Shown here: piece by piece, positions 17,741 through 26,078 of the stretch
How the letters are laid out: the number at the start of each line of letters is the position of its first letter
Position numbering within the stretch: position 1 is the first letter of the stretch
Assembly (NCBI RefSeq): GCF_009807035.1
Contig: NZ_WUBI01000001.1
Location: 744,001-808,000 of the forward strand
Source: Paenibacillus dendrobii
GTDB lineage: Bacteria > Bacillota > Bacilli > Paenibacillales > Paenibacillaceae
Reading direction: 5' to 3'
DNA: 64,000 nt
Translations under genes and position numbers: made by a program
Notes under the pieces: model-generated
Seen by the model: the letters and a program-made list of their open reading frames with translations, nothing else
Databases searched by the model: none
Told to the model about the DNA's origin: nothing

Positions 17741-17925
17741 TCATAAGATGACTAACCATAAGTAGAGACCTGCCAGGGTGATCATCAACGTTGGAACCGT
17801 CAAAATAGCCTGTTTTAGAATAAGAACCCCAGGAAATTTTTATGCCCTTGGTACTCAGAACGTAGGATTTGAGCCACTTCGTTTGCTTCATCCAATACGA
17901 TATTCGGCATTGTATGTCTCTCCAT
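17741..17925 (-). pseudogene. Decayed membrane-protein fragment, possibly the arsenite/anion permease
   Basis: Two short minus-strand frames join by a frameshift near 17840: MPNIVLDEANEVAQILRSEY then KQAILTVPTLMITLAGLYLW, ending ...LVIL and a stop. The second part is a single hydrophobic helix at a C-terminus, like the last helix of ArsB/NhaD-type permeases. Its place between trxB and arsC, where an efflux pump is expected, supports the reading. No intact arsB or acr3 gene is present in the window. The family assignment is tentative. Confidence 0.4.
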
Positions 17926-17981
17926 CGTTATCTTCATATCATTAGATCATTATATAACTATATGATTATATATCAAACACA

Positions 17982-18932
17982 TTAAGATGACATACTCCAA
18001 TCATGAACCATGCTGTTTTCCAGAAATTTCTCACAATCCAGCGCAGCCATACATCCGGAAGCCGCAGCAGTAATAGCTTGACGATATTTTGGATCCTGTA
18101 CATCTCCACAAGCAAAAACACCTGGAATTGTCGTATGGGTCGTACCTGGAATTACCTTGATGTATCCTGCTGTATCGGTTTCGATTTGTCCATTCATAAA
18201 ATTAGTATTCGGTGTGTGTCCTGTGGCAATAAAAATGCCATCGGTACTCAAAATTTCAGACTCACCGGTAGTTACATTCTTCACTTGAAGTCCAGTAACC
18301 CCTCTGTCATTCGCTAGAATTTCTGTAGGTTCTTTGCTGAGCGCCCAGCTGATCTTATCATTTTGGCGAGCTCGGTCTTGCATTATTTTGGATGCGCGAA
18401 GTTCCCCCCGCCGATGCACGATGGTAACCTTAGACGCAAACTTAGTGAGAAAATGAGCTTCTTCCATTGCTGAGTCTCCACCGCCTACGACAAGTACTTC
18501 TTTATTCCGGAAGAAAAATCCATCGCATGTCGCACAGGTGCTTACACCACGCCCAATATAGTCTTTTTCACCAGGAATGCCTCCAAGTAAATTCGCGGAT
18601 GCTCCGGTGGATAAAATTAGAGACTCTGCAACCAAGTCTTCTATGCCCTCCACTTTTAAAACGAAAGGACGTTTGGACATATCGATTTCGGAAACCCAAC
18701 CTCTCATGAACTGGGCACCAAATCGTTCGGCTTGTTTTCTCATATTCTCCATGAGCCCCGGTCCAGTTATTCCTTCAACAAAACCCGGAAAATTCTCGAC
18801 CTCTGTAGTTAAAGTCAATTGACCTCCAGGTTGCGGACCTTCGATCACTAGAGGGTTCAAATTAGCTCTAGCCAAATAAATAGCTGCCGTTAACCCGGCA
18901 GGACCAGTGCCGACAATAATCACTTTATGCAT
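17982..18932 (-). CDS. trxB: Thioredoxin reductase
   Basis: 316 residues. FAD loop VIIVGTGPAGLTAAIYLAR at the N-terminus, redox-active CATC near residue 135 (STCATCDGFFF), NADPH loop VVGGGDSAMEEAHFL, and FACGDVQDPKYRQAITAAASG near the C-terminus. It passes electrons from NADPH to thioredoxin, which ArsC needs. Upstream in-frame codons run to 18995, but the ATG at 18932 has AAAGGAG eight bases before it. It lies in the ars locus and is likely an accessory copy beside a housekeeping trxB elsewhere; that copy cannot be seen here. Confidence 0.92.
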   Translation of the reverse strand: MHKVIIVGTGPAGLTAAIYLARANLNPLVIEGPQPGGQLTLTTEVENFPGFVEGITGPGLMENMRKQAERFGAQFMRGWVSEIDMSKRPFVLKVEGIEDLVAESLILSTGASANLLGGIPGEKDYIGRGVSTCATCDGFFFRNKEVLVVGGGDSAMEEAHFLTKFASKVTIVHRRGELRASKIMQDRARQNDKISWALSKEPTEILANDRGVTGLQVKNVTTGESEILSTDGIFIATGHTPNTNFMNGQIETDTAGYIKVIPGTTHTTIPGVFACGDVQDPKYRQAITAAASGCMAALDCEKFLENSMVHDWSMSS

Positions 18933-18962
18933 AAACTCCACTCCTTTATATTTCATATATAA

Positions 18963-18985
18963 AGGGGCGGCGCAACGAGCGCCGT
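18963..18985 (-). terminator. Hairpin between the flavoprotein gene and trxB
   Basis: CGGCGC TCGTT GCGCCG with flanking GGGG/CCCC, followed by TTTATATAT on the minus strand. It falls within the operon and could lower trxB/arsC expression relative to the upstream genes or shape mRNA processing. Confidence 0.45.
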
Positions 18986-19008
18986 ACCCCCTCAATTATA
19001 GAGGTTAA

Positions 19009-20436
19009 TTAATTGCAGCATGATGTCGATTGTGTCGCCGGCACACTGCAACAGCTTTCCCCACTGCTTGCTGAAGCGTTATTTATGCTGCACACTCCCG
19101 TTTCCGGTAAATCTAACTCAACATTAGCTGCCCCTTCCAGATCACCAGCGAGAAATGCAGCAATGGATCTAACCTGTTCATATCCCGTGGCCATCAAGAA
19201 AGTTGGAGCACGTCCGTAGCTCTTCATACCGACAATATAAAAGTCTTTTTCCTGATGCTGAAGTTCTTTTTGCCCATGAGGGCGTACGGTTCCGCAGCTG
19301 TGAACATTCGGATCAATCAGAGGAGCGAGCATCAACGTACTTTCCGTAGCCGGGTCAATGCTGAGTCTAATCTCTTCCAGGAAGGAAAAGTCTGGACGGC
19401 TTCCGGTATTGACTATGATTTCATCGATATGGCTGATCTTTGACTCTTCTCCATTCATCGTTCCCATGATTTGAATCTGATGACCGTCCTTTATCAGTTG
19501 TTCAATTTTAAAAGGAGTCACCACATGAATTTGTCCAGTGCTTACTAACTGGTGAATGCGGCTTCCAAGCTCTCCTCTAGCTTCAAGCTGATCGTTCCCC
19601 TCTCCGCCGTAGGCTTCCTCCACTTTCCTTTTTCTCATGATCCAATATAGCTCTGTACTCGGATCAGCTTCTTTCAACTGGACCAAATCAAGCAAAGTGT
19701 TCAAAGCCGAGTGCCCGCTCCCCACCACGGCAATACGTTTGCCCTTATACCGGGTCTGGTGTTCCGAATTTAACTCCGGGATTCCGTAATAAATTTGCTC
19801 CTCTACAGATCGTTCTTCTTCGGTCCATATGCCGCTGGCAACCAAAGGATTGGAGTGACCCCAGGTTCCGGAGGCGTCGATCACAGCTCTTGCTTCATAT
19901 CGTGTCGTTTTGCCTTCTGTTTCAACGTAAAGGACAAAAGGCTGCTTCTCCCGATTCGCTGATTTCATTTTGTCAGTGTCTTTCCGGCTTACTGCCAAGA
20001 TTTTTGAATTATACATGATATTAGGGTTCATGCTGGGGTGAGCGGCAAGCGGTTCAAGATATTTATCAACGATATCCTTACCCAATGGAAGCTCATCAGG
20101 AGATGGAGAAACCCAACCCTGCTCATGTAAAAGGCTTTGTGCTGCTTTATCCATGTTATATTGCCATGGCGAGAACAAGCGAACGTGTCCCCATTCGCGA
20201 ATGTTGTGGCCAACACGGGAGCCTGACTCGAATACAATAAAGCTTTGTTTACGAATCGCAAGTTCGGCGGCAGCCGCTAGCCCAACCGGTCCAGCCCCGA
20301 TAATAGCCACCGGAAGCTCGCTGATATCATTCTTCATTTCTAGGAGTTGACCATCCTGAGTTGCAGATTCAGAACCGCATGTAGTAGAAGGGGTACAGCA
20401 ATCGTTTGAAACTACTTTAAATTCGATATTATTCAT
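19009..20436 (-). CDS. FAD/NAD(P)-binding flavoprotein of the arsenic locus, with Cys-rich ends
   Basis: 475 residues. FAD motif VAIIGAGPVGLAAAAEL at about 43-59, a second Rossmann loop IAVVGSGHSALNTLLDL near 235, and a conserved GHNIREWGHVRLFSPW segment. This type of flavin-dependent oxidoreductase is common in ars operons (some are called ArsO-like monooxygenases). Unusual is the pairing of cysteines at both ends: CCTPSTTC near residue 13 and ESCCSVPATQSTSCC at the very end, suitable for As(III) or metal binding. ATG has GGAGG eight bases ahead. Preceded by arsR. Enzyme reaction unproven. Confidence 0.8.
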   Translation of the reverse strand: MNNIEFKVVSNDCCTPSTTCGSESATQDGQLLEMKNDISELPVAIIGAGPVGLAAAAELAIRKQSFIVFESGSRVGHNIREWGHVRLFSPWQYNMDKAAQSLLHEQGWVSPSPDELPLGKDIVDKYLEPLAAHPSMNPNIMYNSKILAVSRKDTDKMKSANREKQPFVLYVETEGKTTRYEARAVIDASGTWGHSNPLVASGIWTEEERSVEEQIYYGIPELNSEHQTRYKGKRIAVVGSGHSALNTLLDLVQLKEADPSTELYWIMRKRKVEEAYGGEGNDQLEARGELGSRIHQLVSTGQIHVVTPFKIEQLIKDGHQIQIMGTMNGEESKISHIDEIIVNTGSRPDFSFLEEIRLSIDPATESTLMLAPLIDPNVHSCGTVRPHGQKELQHQEKDFYIVGMKSYGRAPTFLMATGYEQVRSIAAFLAGDLEGAANVELDLPETGVCSINNASASSGESCCSVPATQSTSCCN

Positions 20437-20462
20437 CGCTTTTTCCTCCAGTGATTATTATC

Positions 20463-20480
20463 CATCAAATATTTTTGATG
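20463..20480. promoter_or_regulatory. ArsR/SmtB-type operator (CATCAAATATTTTTGATG)
   Basis: Inverted repeat with ATCAAA / TTTGAT-like half-sites between arsR and the flavoprotein gene. It matches the operator style of ArsR/SmtB repressors and repeats upstream of arsR. Confidence 0.6.
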
Positions 20481-20497
20481 CGTTATTTAAAAAAATA

Positions 20498-20809
20498 TCA
20501 ATTACAATTCGGATAAAAAATGCAGCACAGTTTCTCTGATAATAACCCTTTTATTTCTTCGTCATTCAATTCATAGTAGTTCCATTTTCCGATGCGTTCC
20601 ATGAGAATCAGATTGGCATCCAGAAGGGTCTTTAAATGATAAGACAATTTCGATTGAGGCAAGTCCAGCAAATCTGTAAGATCGCATACGCAGACCTTCC
20701 CCTTTTGATTTAATTCATATATAATTTTCAACCGATTTTTATCGGACAATGCTTTAAACTTCTGTTCATAAGTAGTTAAAAAAGCTTCATCGATGGTTGC
20801 TTGAATCAT
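20498..20809 (-). CDS. arsR: ArsR family arsenical-responsive repressor
   Basis: 103 residues. The winged-helix core (FKALSDKNRLKIIYELN) contains the As(III)-sensing KVCVCDLTDLL motif and the recognition helix LPQSKLSYHLKTLLDANLI. The C-terminus carries CCIFYPNC, which adds possible metal ligands. It should dissociate from DNA on binding arsenite or antimonite. The frame extends to 20881, but ATG at 20809 follows AAGGTGA. It is first in the locus and flanked by three palindromic operator-like sites, consistent with autoregulation. Confidence 0.92.
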   Translation of the reverse strand: MIQATIDEAFLTTYEQKFKALSDKNRLKIIYELNQKGKVCVCDLTDLLDLPQSKLSYHLKTLLDANLILMERIGKWNYYELNDEEIKGLLSEKLCCIFYPNCN

Positions 20810-20828
20810 GTTTTCACCTTCTTTGTTC

Positions 20829-20844
20829 AGATCAAATATTTTTG
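20829..20844. promoter_or_regulatory. ArsR/SmtB-type operator (ATCAAATATTTTTGAT)
   Basis: Same half-sites as at 20463, placed just upstream of the arsR start codon, over the likely transcription start. Confidence 0.65.
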
Positions 20845-20882
20845 ATGTGTTTATTGTATGAGATAAAAAGCATGATGTCAAC

Positions 20883-20900
20883 CATCAATTTTTTTTGATG
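20883..20900. promoter_or_regulatory. Third ArsR-type palindrome (CATCAATTTTTTTTGATG)
   Basis: Inverted repeat CATCAA / TTGATG about 50 bases upstream of the second operator. Together they would allow cooperative repression of arsR. Confidence 0.5.
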
Positions 20901-20977
20901 GGTTGTGGTGTTGCGTCCCGTTAGTGAATAAGAAAAAGGAGCCGCAACTTCAACTCCCTCTTTTGCCCGTGCATCCG

Positions 20978-21325
20978 TTAATTCTCCCATAGCTCAATCA
21001 GTCTACCATCAGGATCTTGAATCCAAATAAACTTACCAAATTCACTGCTCTCCTTTTCCTTTGCAAGAGGTACACCCATTTGTTCAAGATGCAACATCAT
21101 CTCGTTTAGATCATGTACTTGGAAATTGAGCATCACTTGTTGTTCTGTTGGGAAGTAAGGGTCATCTTCAGTAAAGAAAGAAAAGATAGTTCCATTTTCT
21201 GAATCGGGTTTAATCATAGTCCCATTCCAATGATCTATTTCGATCTTCAGCACTTCACTGTACCATTTTTTTATAGCTTCTAGATTTTTAGTCCTCCAAA
21301 ATATTCCCCCGACGCCTTTTATCAT
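20978..21325 (-). CDS. VOC (glyoxalase/dioxygenase superfamily) protein
   Basis: 115 residues making the paired beta-alpha-beta-beta-beta units of a VOC fold: GGIFWRTKNLEAIKKWYSEVL at the start and FGKFIWIQDPDGRLIELWEN at the end, the classic VOC tail with its metal-ligand Glu. A function as an isomerase, dioxygenase or thiol transferase cannot be chosen. ATG at 21325 is preferred over 21358 because GGAG lies upstream and the fold begins there. A decayed partial copy of the same gene lies at 22485-22632. Confidence 0.8.
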   Translation of the reverse strand: MIKGVGGIFWRTKNLEAIKKWYSEVLKIEIDHWNGTMIKPDSENGTIFSFFTEDDPYFPTEQQVMLNFQVHDLNEMMLHLEQMGVPLAKEKESSEFGKFIWIQDPDGRLIELWEN

Positions 21326-21540
21326 TATGAACTCGCTCCATTCTCTAATGTCTTTCATTTTCGATTAAATTAGAAATTCAAGGAATAAAAACAAAATCCT
21401 TCTTCAACCAATCTCGTTCTTCGTTGGAACACCTCATTGACAAAGGTCCTCCACAATGTGCCCTATCTTGTGTAAAAGTATTACATTGGGTTCACATTTG
21501 TTTCGTAAGATGAAGTATCGTTTCCCGTTTGTTCAAAAAA

Positions 21541-22380
21541 CTATTTGGATTTTATCAGATTTTCAGTTTCCTGAATAAGCTCACGCATCATATTAAAGGC
21601 TTTCTTTACATTCTCTTGATCTTCCATGAGCAGAGTAAAAATCTCATTTATTCTCTGGGAGTATTTGCCTGGCACTATGCTAAATGAATCGGCAATGGCT
21701 GTAGCCCCCTTTTCATTCATCAAAAACGTTTCGTTCATCGCAAACAATACCTGATTCAAGCAGGATACTGACCTGAAAAAACATCCAGCTATATAAGATA
21801 GATCTTTTTTGTGAATACCTTTATATCCATTATCGAGAGCGAAGGTTGCCTCCCAACAAAATTTTTGAATGGTAGCTTCATGAAAAACGGGTGGGTATGG
21901 GGTTGTTCTGCTTTTCAGTTTTCCTACAACTCCCGAAGGGTCCCACAACACTTTACACAATGCGATTTCAGCCAAATAAATCGAGTTGACAAATCCGTGG
22001 GGATGTCCTGGTTGGTAATCAATGGTGATCCCTCCCCTGATGCATTCTTCAATTACATATGACACTTTATTTTGATCACGATACAAAAAATCAACTGGAG
22101 TTTGATTGACTTTCAACCAACCTCCGCCATTAATCCAGGGTCCCCAGTCACCTATTTCTGTCACTAAGTTTTCTCTATGATCGTCATCCATTGCAGCTGC
22201 GACCCGACGAAGCTCGGTAATGTCCAGCCCTTTTTCGGAGTCGTAGTAGATCCCAATATCAATATCAGAGTTGTGATTTTCAGTTCCTTTGGCTCTTGAA
22301 CCGCCGAGAACGAGAGCACTTATTCCAGTGATATGTTTTAAGCTGTCAACCATATTCGAAATTGTGAATTGTACGTTCAT
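21541..22380 (-). CDS. Nucleotidyltransferase-domain protein
   Basis: 279 residues. The N-terminal pol-beta-type site is LVLGGSRAKGTENHNSDIDIGIYY (G-S then D-x-D, about residues 24-47), followed by a third acidic strand TPVDFLY near 95. The C-terminal helical part (about 170-279) resembles the substrate domain of small nucleotidyltransferases such as aminoglycoside adenylyltransferases, but no specific match is recognised. ATG at 22380 has GGAG eight bases ahead. It sits between the intact VOC gene and its relic. Confidence 0.75.
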   Translation of the reverse strand: MNVQFTISNMVDSLKHITGISALVLGGSRAKGTENHNSDIDIGIYYDSEKGLDITELRRVAAAMDDDHRENLVTEIGDWGPWINGGGWLKVNQTPVDFLYRDQNKVSYVIEECIRGGITIDYQPGHPHGFVNSIYLAEIALCKVLWDPSGVVGKLKSRTTPYPPVFHEATIQKFCWEATFALDNGYKGIHKKDLSYIAGCFFRSVSCLNQVLFAMNETFLMNEKGATAIADSFSIVPGKYSQRINEIFTLLMEDQENVKKAFNMMRELIQETENLIKSK

Positions 22381-22484
22381 AGCTCTCACTCCAAGCTTAA
22401 GTTCAATTATTTCTATAATAATAAATCACGGTTCTTGATTTCAAGGGAGAGTAATTTATTAAACAATTTTGCTCTCAAAGCTAG

Positions 22485-22632
22485 ACCAGTCGGCCTTCAG
22501 CATCTCCAATCCAAATCAACTTTCCAAATTCACTATCTCTTGTTTCTTTGCAAGAGATACACCAATCTGTTCAAAGATGCTTCATAGTCTCGTTTAGATA
22601 ATACACTTGGAAATTTAACATCACTTGTTGTC
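22485..22632 (-). pseudogene. Decayed partial duplicate of the VOC gene
   Basis: Aligns by eye along its length with 20997-21147, the last 50 codons of the VOC gene. Shared blocks include ATCCAAAT-AACTTTCCAAATTCACT, CTCGTTTAGAT and CATCACTTGTTGT (plus strand). Substitutions and indels break the frame. Its position beyond the nucleotidyltransferase gene suggests a duplication that spanned or flanked that gene. Confidence 0.75.
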
Positions 22633-22673
22633 GAAAATGCCTTTTCACGAATTCACTCTTAAAAAACAAAAAA

Positions 22674-22690
22674 GCCGCTAACTTAGCGAC
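22674..22690 (-). terminator. Terminator of the Gfo/Idh gene
   Basis: GTCGCTAA / TTAGCGGC stem followed on the minus strand by TTTTTTG. A weak copy of the recurrent motif (TTTACATATA, 22702-22713) lies just upstream in the transcript. Confidence 0.65.
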
Positions 22691-22724
22691 TTTTAAGTGG
22701 GATATATGTAAATTACAGGGATTT

Positions 22725-23777
22725 TTAAATCGGTAATGCCGCATTCATCCAATCAGCAATAAGCACTTTACTGCCCGACTTTGCGCTTTCCAGCGAAGCA
22801 AGGACCATTGCCATACTGTACATATTGTCGCTGCAGTCGGTTTCGGGTTTGCGGTTCTCAGCCAGTGATGCAAACATTTCGTCCAGGCAGCCTTGATGAA
22901 AGGTATGAAGCATTTCTACAGGCTTGCCCGGAATACGATCAACATGACGGATAAACTGGCCCTCCTGATCACCAGCCGCGACAACTTCCGCATAAGGCTC
23001 TCCCTGCCCATCCCAAATTGCTGTCCCGTGTTCCCCGGTCACACGCCAGGATGCCTCCCAGGATGTGGGGGCACCTTCGGCGCACCAAGAACCCCGGTAA
23101 TTAAACACAGAACCGTCCGACATTTCAAATATGCAAATCGCCATGGCATTTCCGGAGTACCACGATCCGGGAGGATTAAACTCGTGGCAGTATACCGAGA
23201 CGGGATTCGCATCCATAATGAACCGCGCCTGATCGAAAGTGTGGATAGCCATATCCAGCAGCAGCGGGCTTTGCATGGCATCCCGAAAACCTCCAAAATG
23301 GGCACCTATAAAAAAGTCTGCACTTATGAATCCAGGTTGCCCGATCGTCCCCTCAGCAATCAGATTGCGGTAAGCACGAATGCGCGGATCATAGCGACGA
23401 TTCTGCATCACAGCATGTGTCCTAAGGTTTTTCTCCGAATGACGAACAATATCAAGACAGTCCTGAATCGATTCTGCCAGTGGTTTTTCGGAAAAAACAT
23501 GACACCCCAGTTCAAGCGCGGTTATGCCAACCTTGTGATGGCTCGACGGTATCGTCACATCAAAAACCAAGTTAGCTTTGGTTGCCGTGACTGCCTGCTC
23601 GATATCTGTGAATACCGGACAGGAAAGACCCTTTCGTTCCGCCATAGCGGCCGCAATCTCTTCCTTAATATCAACCAATCCAACAATTTCCGTATCTTCC
23701 CTGGCTATGGCATAATCAATCCATGTATTCGCCATGCCGCCACAGCCAGCCACAACGATCCGGTGTTCTACTGCCAT
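22725..23777 (-). CDS. Gfo/Idh/MocA family NAD(P)-dependent oxidoreductase
   Basis: 350 residues. N-terminal Rossmann site RIVVAGCGGMANTW (residues 6-19) and the family signature GCHVFSEKPLAESIQDCLDIV near 92-112, where EKP carries the catalytic lysine. C-terminal beta-sheet domain includes DMAIHTFDQARFIM near 180 (active-site His). Such enzymes oxidise sugars or inositols. GGGAG precedes the ATG. It follows the isomerase gene by 30 bases and both face away from an AraC regulator, indicating a small sugar-catabolic operon. Confidence 0.9.
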   Translation of the reverse strand: MAVEHRIVVAGCGGMANTWIDYAIAREDTEIVGLVDIKEEIAAAMAERKGLSCPVFTDIEQAVTATKANLVFDVTIPSSHHKVGITALELGCHVFSEKPLAESIQDCLDIVRHSEKNLRTHAVMQNRRYDPRIRAYRNLIAEGTIGQPGFISADFFIGAHFGGFRDAMQSPLLLDMAIHTFDQARFIMDANPVSVYCHEFNPPGSWYSGNAMAICIFEMSDGSVFNYRGSWCAEGAPTSWEASWRVTGEHGTAIWDGQGEPYAEVVAAGDQEGQFIRHVDRIPGKPVEMLHTFHQGCLDEMFASLAENRKPETDCSDNMYSMAMVLASLESAKSGSKVLIADWMNAALPI

Positions 23778-23807
23778 TATCTTCAGCTCCCTCTACCACA
23801 TTGTCAT

Positions 23808-24695
23808 TCAGATCGGATTCGGGACAAAATCACCGCCCCGGCAGCGTTTTAAATAATTCAAGGCATGAACCTGTCCCATCATCTCAAGCTCACCCCTGTA
23901 AACCGGATCATGCCATCCTTCAATATCAATCGTTCCCTGATATCCATGCTGCCTTAGGATGGTAATAATATCAGTCCAATTGGAGTCGCCAAAGCCAGGT
24001 GTACGGTGCCACACAAATGGCTGGTTTCCGTGAATACCATGTTCTTTTACAATATCCCAGGCAATCGTGGCGTCCTTACCATGTACATGAAACACCTTAG
24101 ACACCCACTTGCGCAGCTGCGGAATCGGATTGATTAAGCTTACCATCTGGTGACAGGGCTCCCATTCGAGACCGATGTTATCCTCAGGAACAGCATTAAA
24201 CATCAGCTCCCAGGCCGCCGGATTATGTGCAATATTCCAATCACCGGACTCCCAAGTTCCACCCATATCACAGTTTTCAAAAGCAATCCGGACTCCCTTA
24301 TCTGCCGCACGCTTCGTCAATTCACCAAAAACCTCTTTAAATCTGGGGATCGACTCGTCGATCGGGCGGTCTGGAATTCTTCCTGTGAAACCGGATACAA
24401 GATTCGTCCCGAACAGGTGGGCATGATCGATAAGGCGCTCCCACGTTGAAAGAGTATCGGCATTGTCCCCTTCGCCAGTCAGCGGGTTGCCGAACACACT
24501 GATTGCGGATATGACAAAATCATGCTCGTCTGCAAGCTCACGCACTTTTCGGGCCAATTCCCCCAAGTCTGTATCGCCTGAAGATTGCCAGAACGTGAGA
24601 TTAAATGATTCAAATCCATGCTTTACGATCTGCGGAATGACCTTTACGGCATCATTTCCACCCACCAGCGTCCCAATGCGCAATGTGTTATCCAA
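23808..24695 (-). CDS. Sugar phosphate isomerase/epimerase (AP endonuclease 2-like TIM barrel)
   Basis: 295 residues. Features include the metal-site pieces IAFENCDMGG near 135, GLEWEPCHQM near 174, KVFHVHGKDATI near 200 and GTIDIEGWHDP near 265, the E-D/H-H-E arrangement of xylose-isomerase-like barrels. Expected to isomerise or epimerise a sugar or keto-inositol. The start is a TTG with GGAG 12 bases upstream, which is somewhat long, so a start a few codons later is possible. First gene of the pair with the Gfo/Idh enzyme. Confidence 0.85.
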   Translation of the reverse strand: MDNTLRIGTLVGGNDAVKVIPQIVKHGFESFNLTFWQSSGDTDLGELARKVRELADEHDFVISAISVFGNPLTGEGDNADTLSTWERLIDHAHLFGTNLVSGFTGRIPDRPIDESIPRFKEVFGELTKRAADKGVRIAFENCDMGGTWESGDWNIAHNPAAWELMFNAVPEDNIGLEWEPCHQMVSLINPIPQLRKWVSKVFHVHGKDATIAWDIVKEHGIHGNQPFVWHRTPGFGDSNWTDIITILRQHGYQGTIDIEGWHDPVYRGELEMMGQVHALNYLKRCRGGDFVPNPI

Positions 24696-24817
24696 TCTTG
24701 TATATCACTCCTATATTGGCTTATAGTATTCGTAACACCACCATTATAATGGGGATTTTTCACGTTTTCTCTACTCAATCTTGTGCAATACTAGTCTGAT
24801 TTTGTAGGGGGGAGTAC

Positions 24818-25720
24818 ATGATGACCTATCCAAAGGAACTATGGGAGGATACGGTTCTTGAGCATGCGGAATATCCGTTTCAACTCTTTCAGAATCGTTG
24901 TGCTTCCGCCAAAACCGGGGATTGTATCTTGTACCTGCATTGGCACGAGCATTTTGAATTTCTGGTTATGCAGACAGGAAGTGCTGTAATCCACGTTGAC
25001 AGCCGGCCATATGTCGTTCAGCCCGGTGATATCATCCTCATACCTGCTGGCAGCCTTCATGTCGGATATTCACTCGGTGACGGGGATGTAAATTATGATT
25101 GCATTGTGCTAAATGCTTCGCTGTTTAACGATTGGCTGTCGGATCCGGTCCACGCACAGTATGTCGCCCCTTATTTGGAGGGCAGATTTCAATTCCCCGT
25201 CAAACCGGCGGACCAGGACGAAACCTGCATACCTTATTACTCTCTATTGGATGAGATTATTCAGGAGTTCTCTGCAAAAGCTCCTGCTTATCAGCTCGTG
25301 GTCAAATCCAAGCTTCACCTCTTCTTCACCTTGATGTCGCGCAGCTTTATGCCGCAGCAGTTTGCGGAACAAGGTGAACGAGCTTATTTTCCCAACCGGG
25401 AGCGCTTTAAGCAATTAATCCGGCAGATTGAATCGAGATATGCGGATAAAGTGACTGTTGAACAAGCAGCTAAGGAGGTCAGTCTGAATCCTTATTACTT
25501 CTGTAAGCTCTTCAAACGCCTAACCGGGCGAACTTTTGTTGAGTATGTCAATATCTTACGGATGAAAGAGGCCAAACGGCTCCTTAAGGAAAGCAATGAT
25601 TCGATTACTGAAATTGCGGCCCGTGTGGGTTGTGAGAATCCGAATTATTTCACGAGGATTTATAAAAAATACATGGGGATGACCCCTTCCCAAACGAGGA
25701 AGAGGGACATGATCGAATGA
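24818..25720 (+). CDS. AraC family transcriptional regulator with cupin sensor
   Basis: 300 residues. N-terminal cupin-like sensor: HWHEHFEFLVMQTGSAVIHVD and VVQPGDIILIPAGSLHVGY (about 40-85). C-terminal twin helix-turn-helix domain: VTVEQAAKEVSLNPYYFCKLFKRLTGRTFVEYVNILRMKEAKRLL and ITEIAARVGCENPNYFTRIYKKYMGMTPSQTR. Probably controls the divergent isomerase-oxidoreductase pair in response to its sugar. Two adjacent ATG codons (24818, 24821) follow GGGGGGAG; either could be used. Confidence 0.9.
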   Translation: MMTYPKELWEDTVLEHAEYPFQLFQNRCASAKTGDCILYLHWHEHFEFLVMQTGSAVIHVDSRPYVVQPGDIILIPAGSLHVGYSLGDGDVNYDCIVLNASLFNDWLSDPVHAQYVAPYLEGRFQFPVKPADQDETCIPYYSLLDEIIQEFSAKAPAYQLVVKSKLHLFFTLMSRSFMPQQFAEQGERAYFPNRERFKQLIRQIESRYADKVTVEQAAKEVSLNPYYFCKLFKRLTGRTFVEYVNILRMKEAKRLLKESNDSITEIAARVGCENPNYFTRIYKKYMGMTPSQTRKRDMIE

Positions 25721-25727
25721 CAGCTGC

Positions 25728-26072
25728 TTACAATTTAATCAACACTTCCGTGCCGTCCTGAGCCTGGACATCGACCAGAACCGTACCCTTGCAATGTTGC
25801 AACTCCTTGATGAGCTGCCTGATCGCTTGCTTTGTGCTTCGATTTTCGAGAATCGACAGCACCAGTTCAATTCCGAACCGGCTGCTGTCCGAATCGAAAT
25901 CTTGCTTCCGGCTTGAGTGCCCAGCCGCATGCCCGCCTTGCTTGTTCAGCCAATCCTTCAAAGTGCGCTGGACTATATTGGAAGTTAGGATACCACTCCC
26001 CATGCGCAACACAGTATATGGGACCGGAATCGTAAAAGCGTGCTCCTTACTCTTCACCTTCACAATCATCAT
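25728..26072 (-). CDS. Conserved hypothetical protein of a DUF2089 operon
   Basis: 114 residues, third gene after a DUF2089 protein and a SHOCT-like protein. Visible: an initial beta segment MMIVKVKSKEHAFTIPVPYTVLRMGSGIL, a basic, His/Arg-rich middle (GGHAAGHSSRKQDFDSD) and a C-terminal part resembling a small alpha/beta unit (VLVDVQAQDGTEVLIKL). No catalytic motif recognised. It starts six bases after the preceding stop and ends seven bases from the convergent AraC gene, with no terminator visible between them. Confidence 0.65.
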   Translation of the reverse strand: MMIVKVKSKEHAFTIPVPYTVLRMGSGILTSNIVQRTLKDWLNKQGGHAAGHSSRKQDFDSDSSRFGIELVLSILENRSTKQAIRQLIKELQHCKGTVLVDVQAQDGTEVLIKL

Positions 26073-26078
26073 GGCCCA

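Noticed and set aside
17926..17981. AT-rich TATATAACTATATGATTATATA as a further ArsR operator
   Set aside because: It lacks the ATCAAA/TTTGAT half-sites of the other three and is simple AT-rich sequence after trxB.
22893..23852. 319-codon plus-strand frame
   Set aside because: Antisense to the Gfo/Idh gene, with low-complexity codon-shadow composition and no ribosome site.
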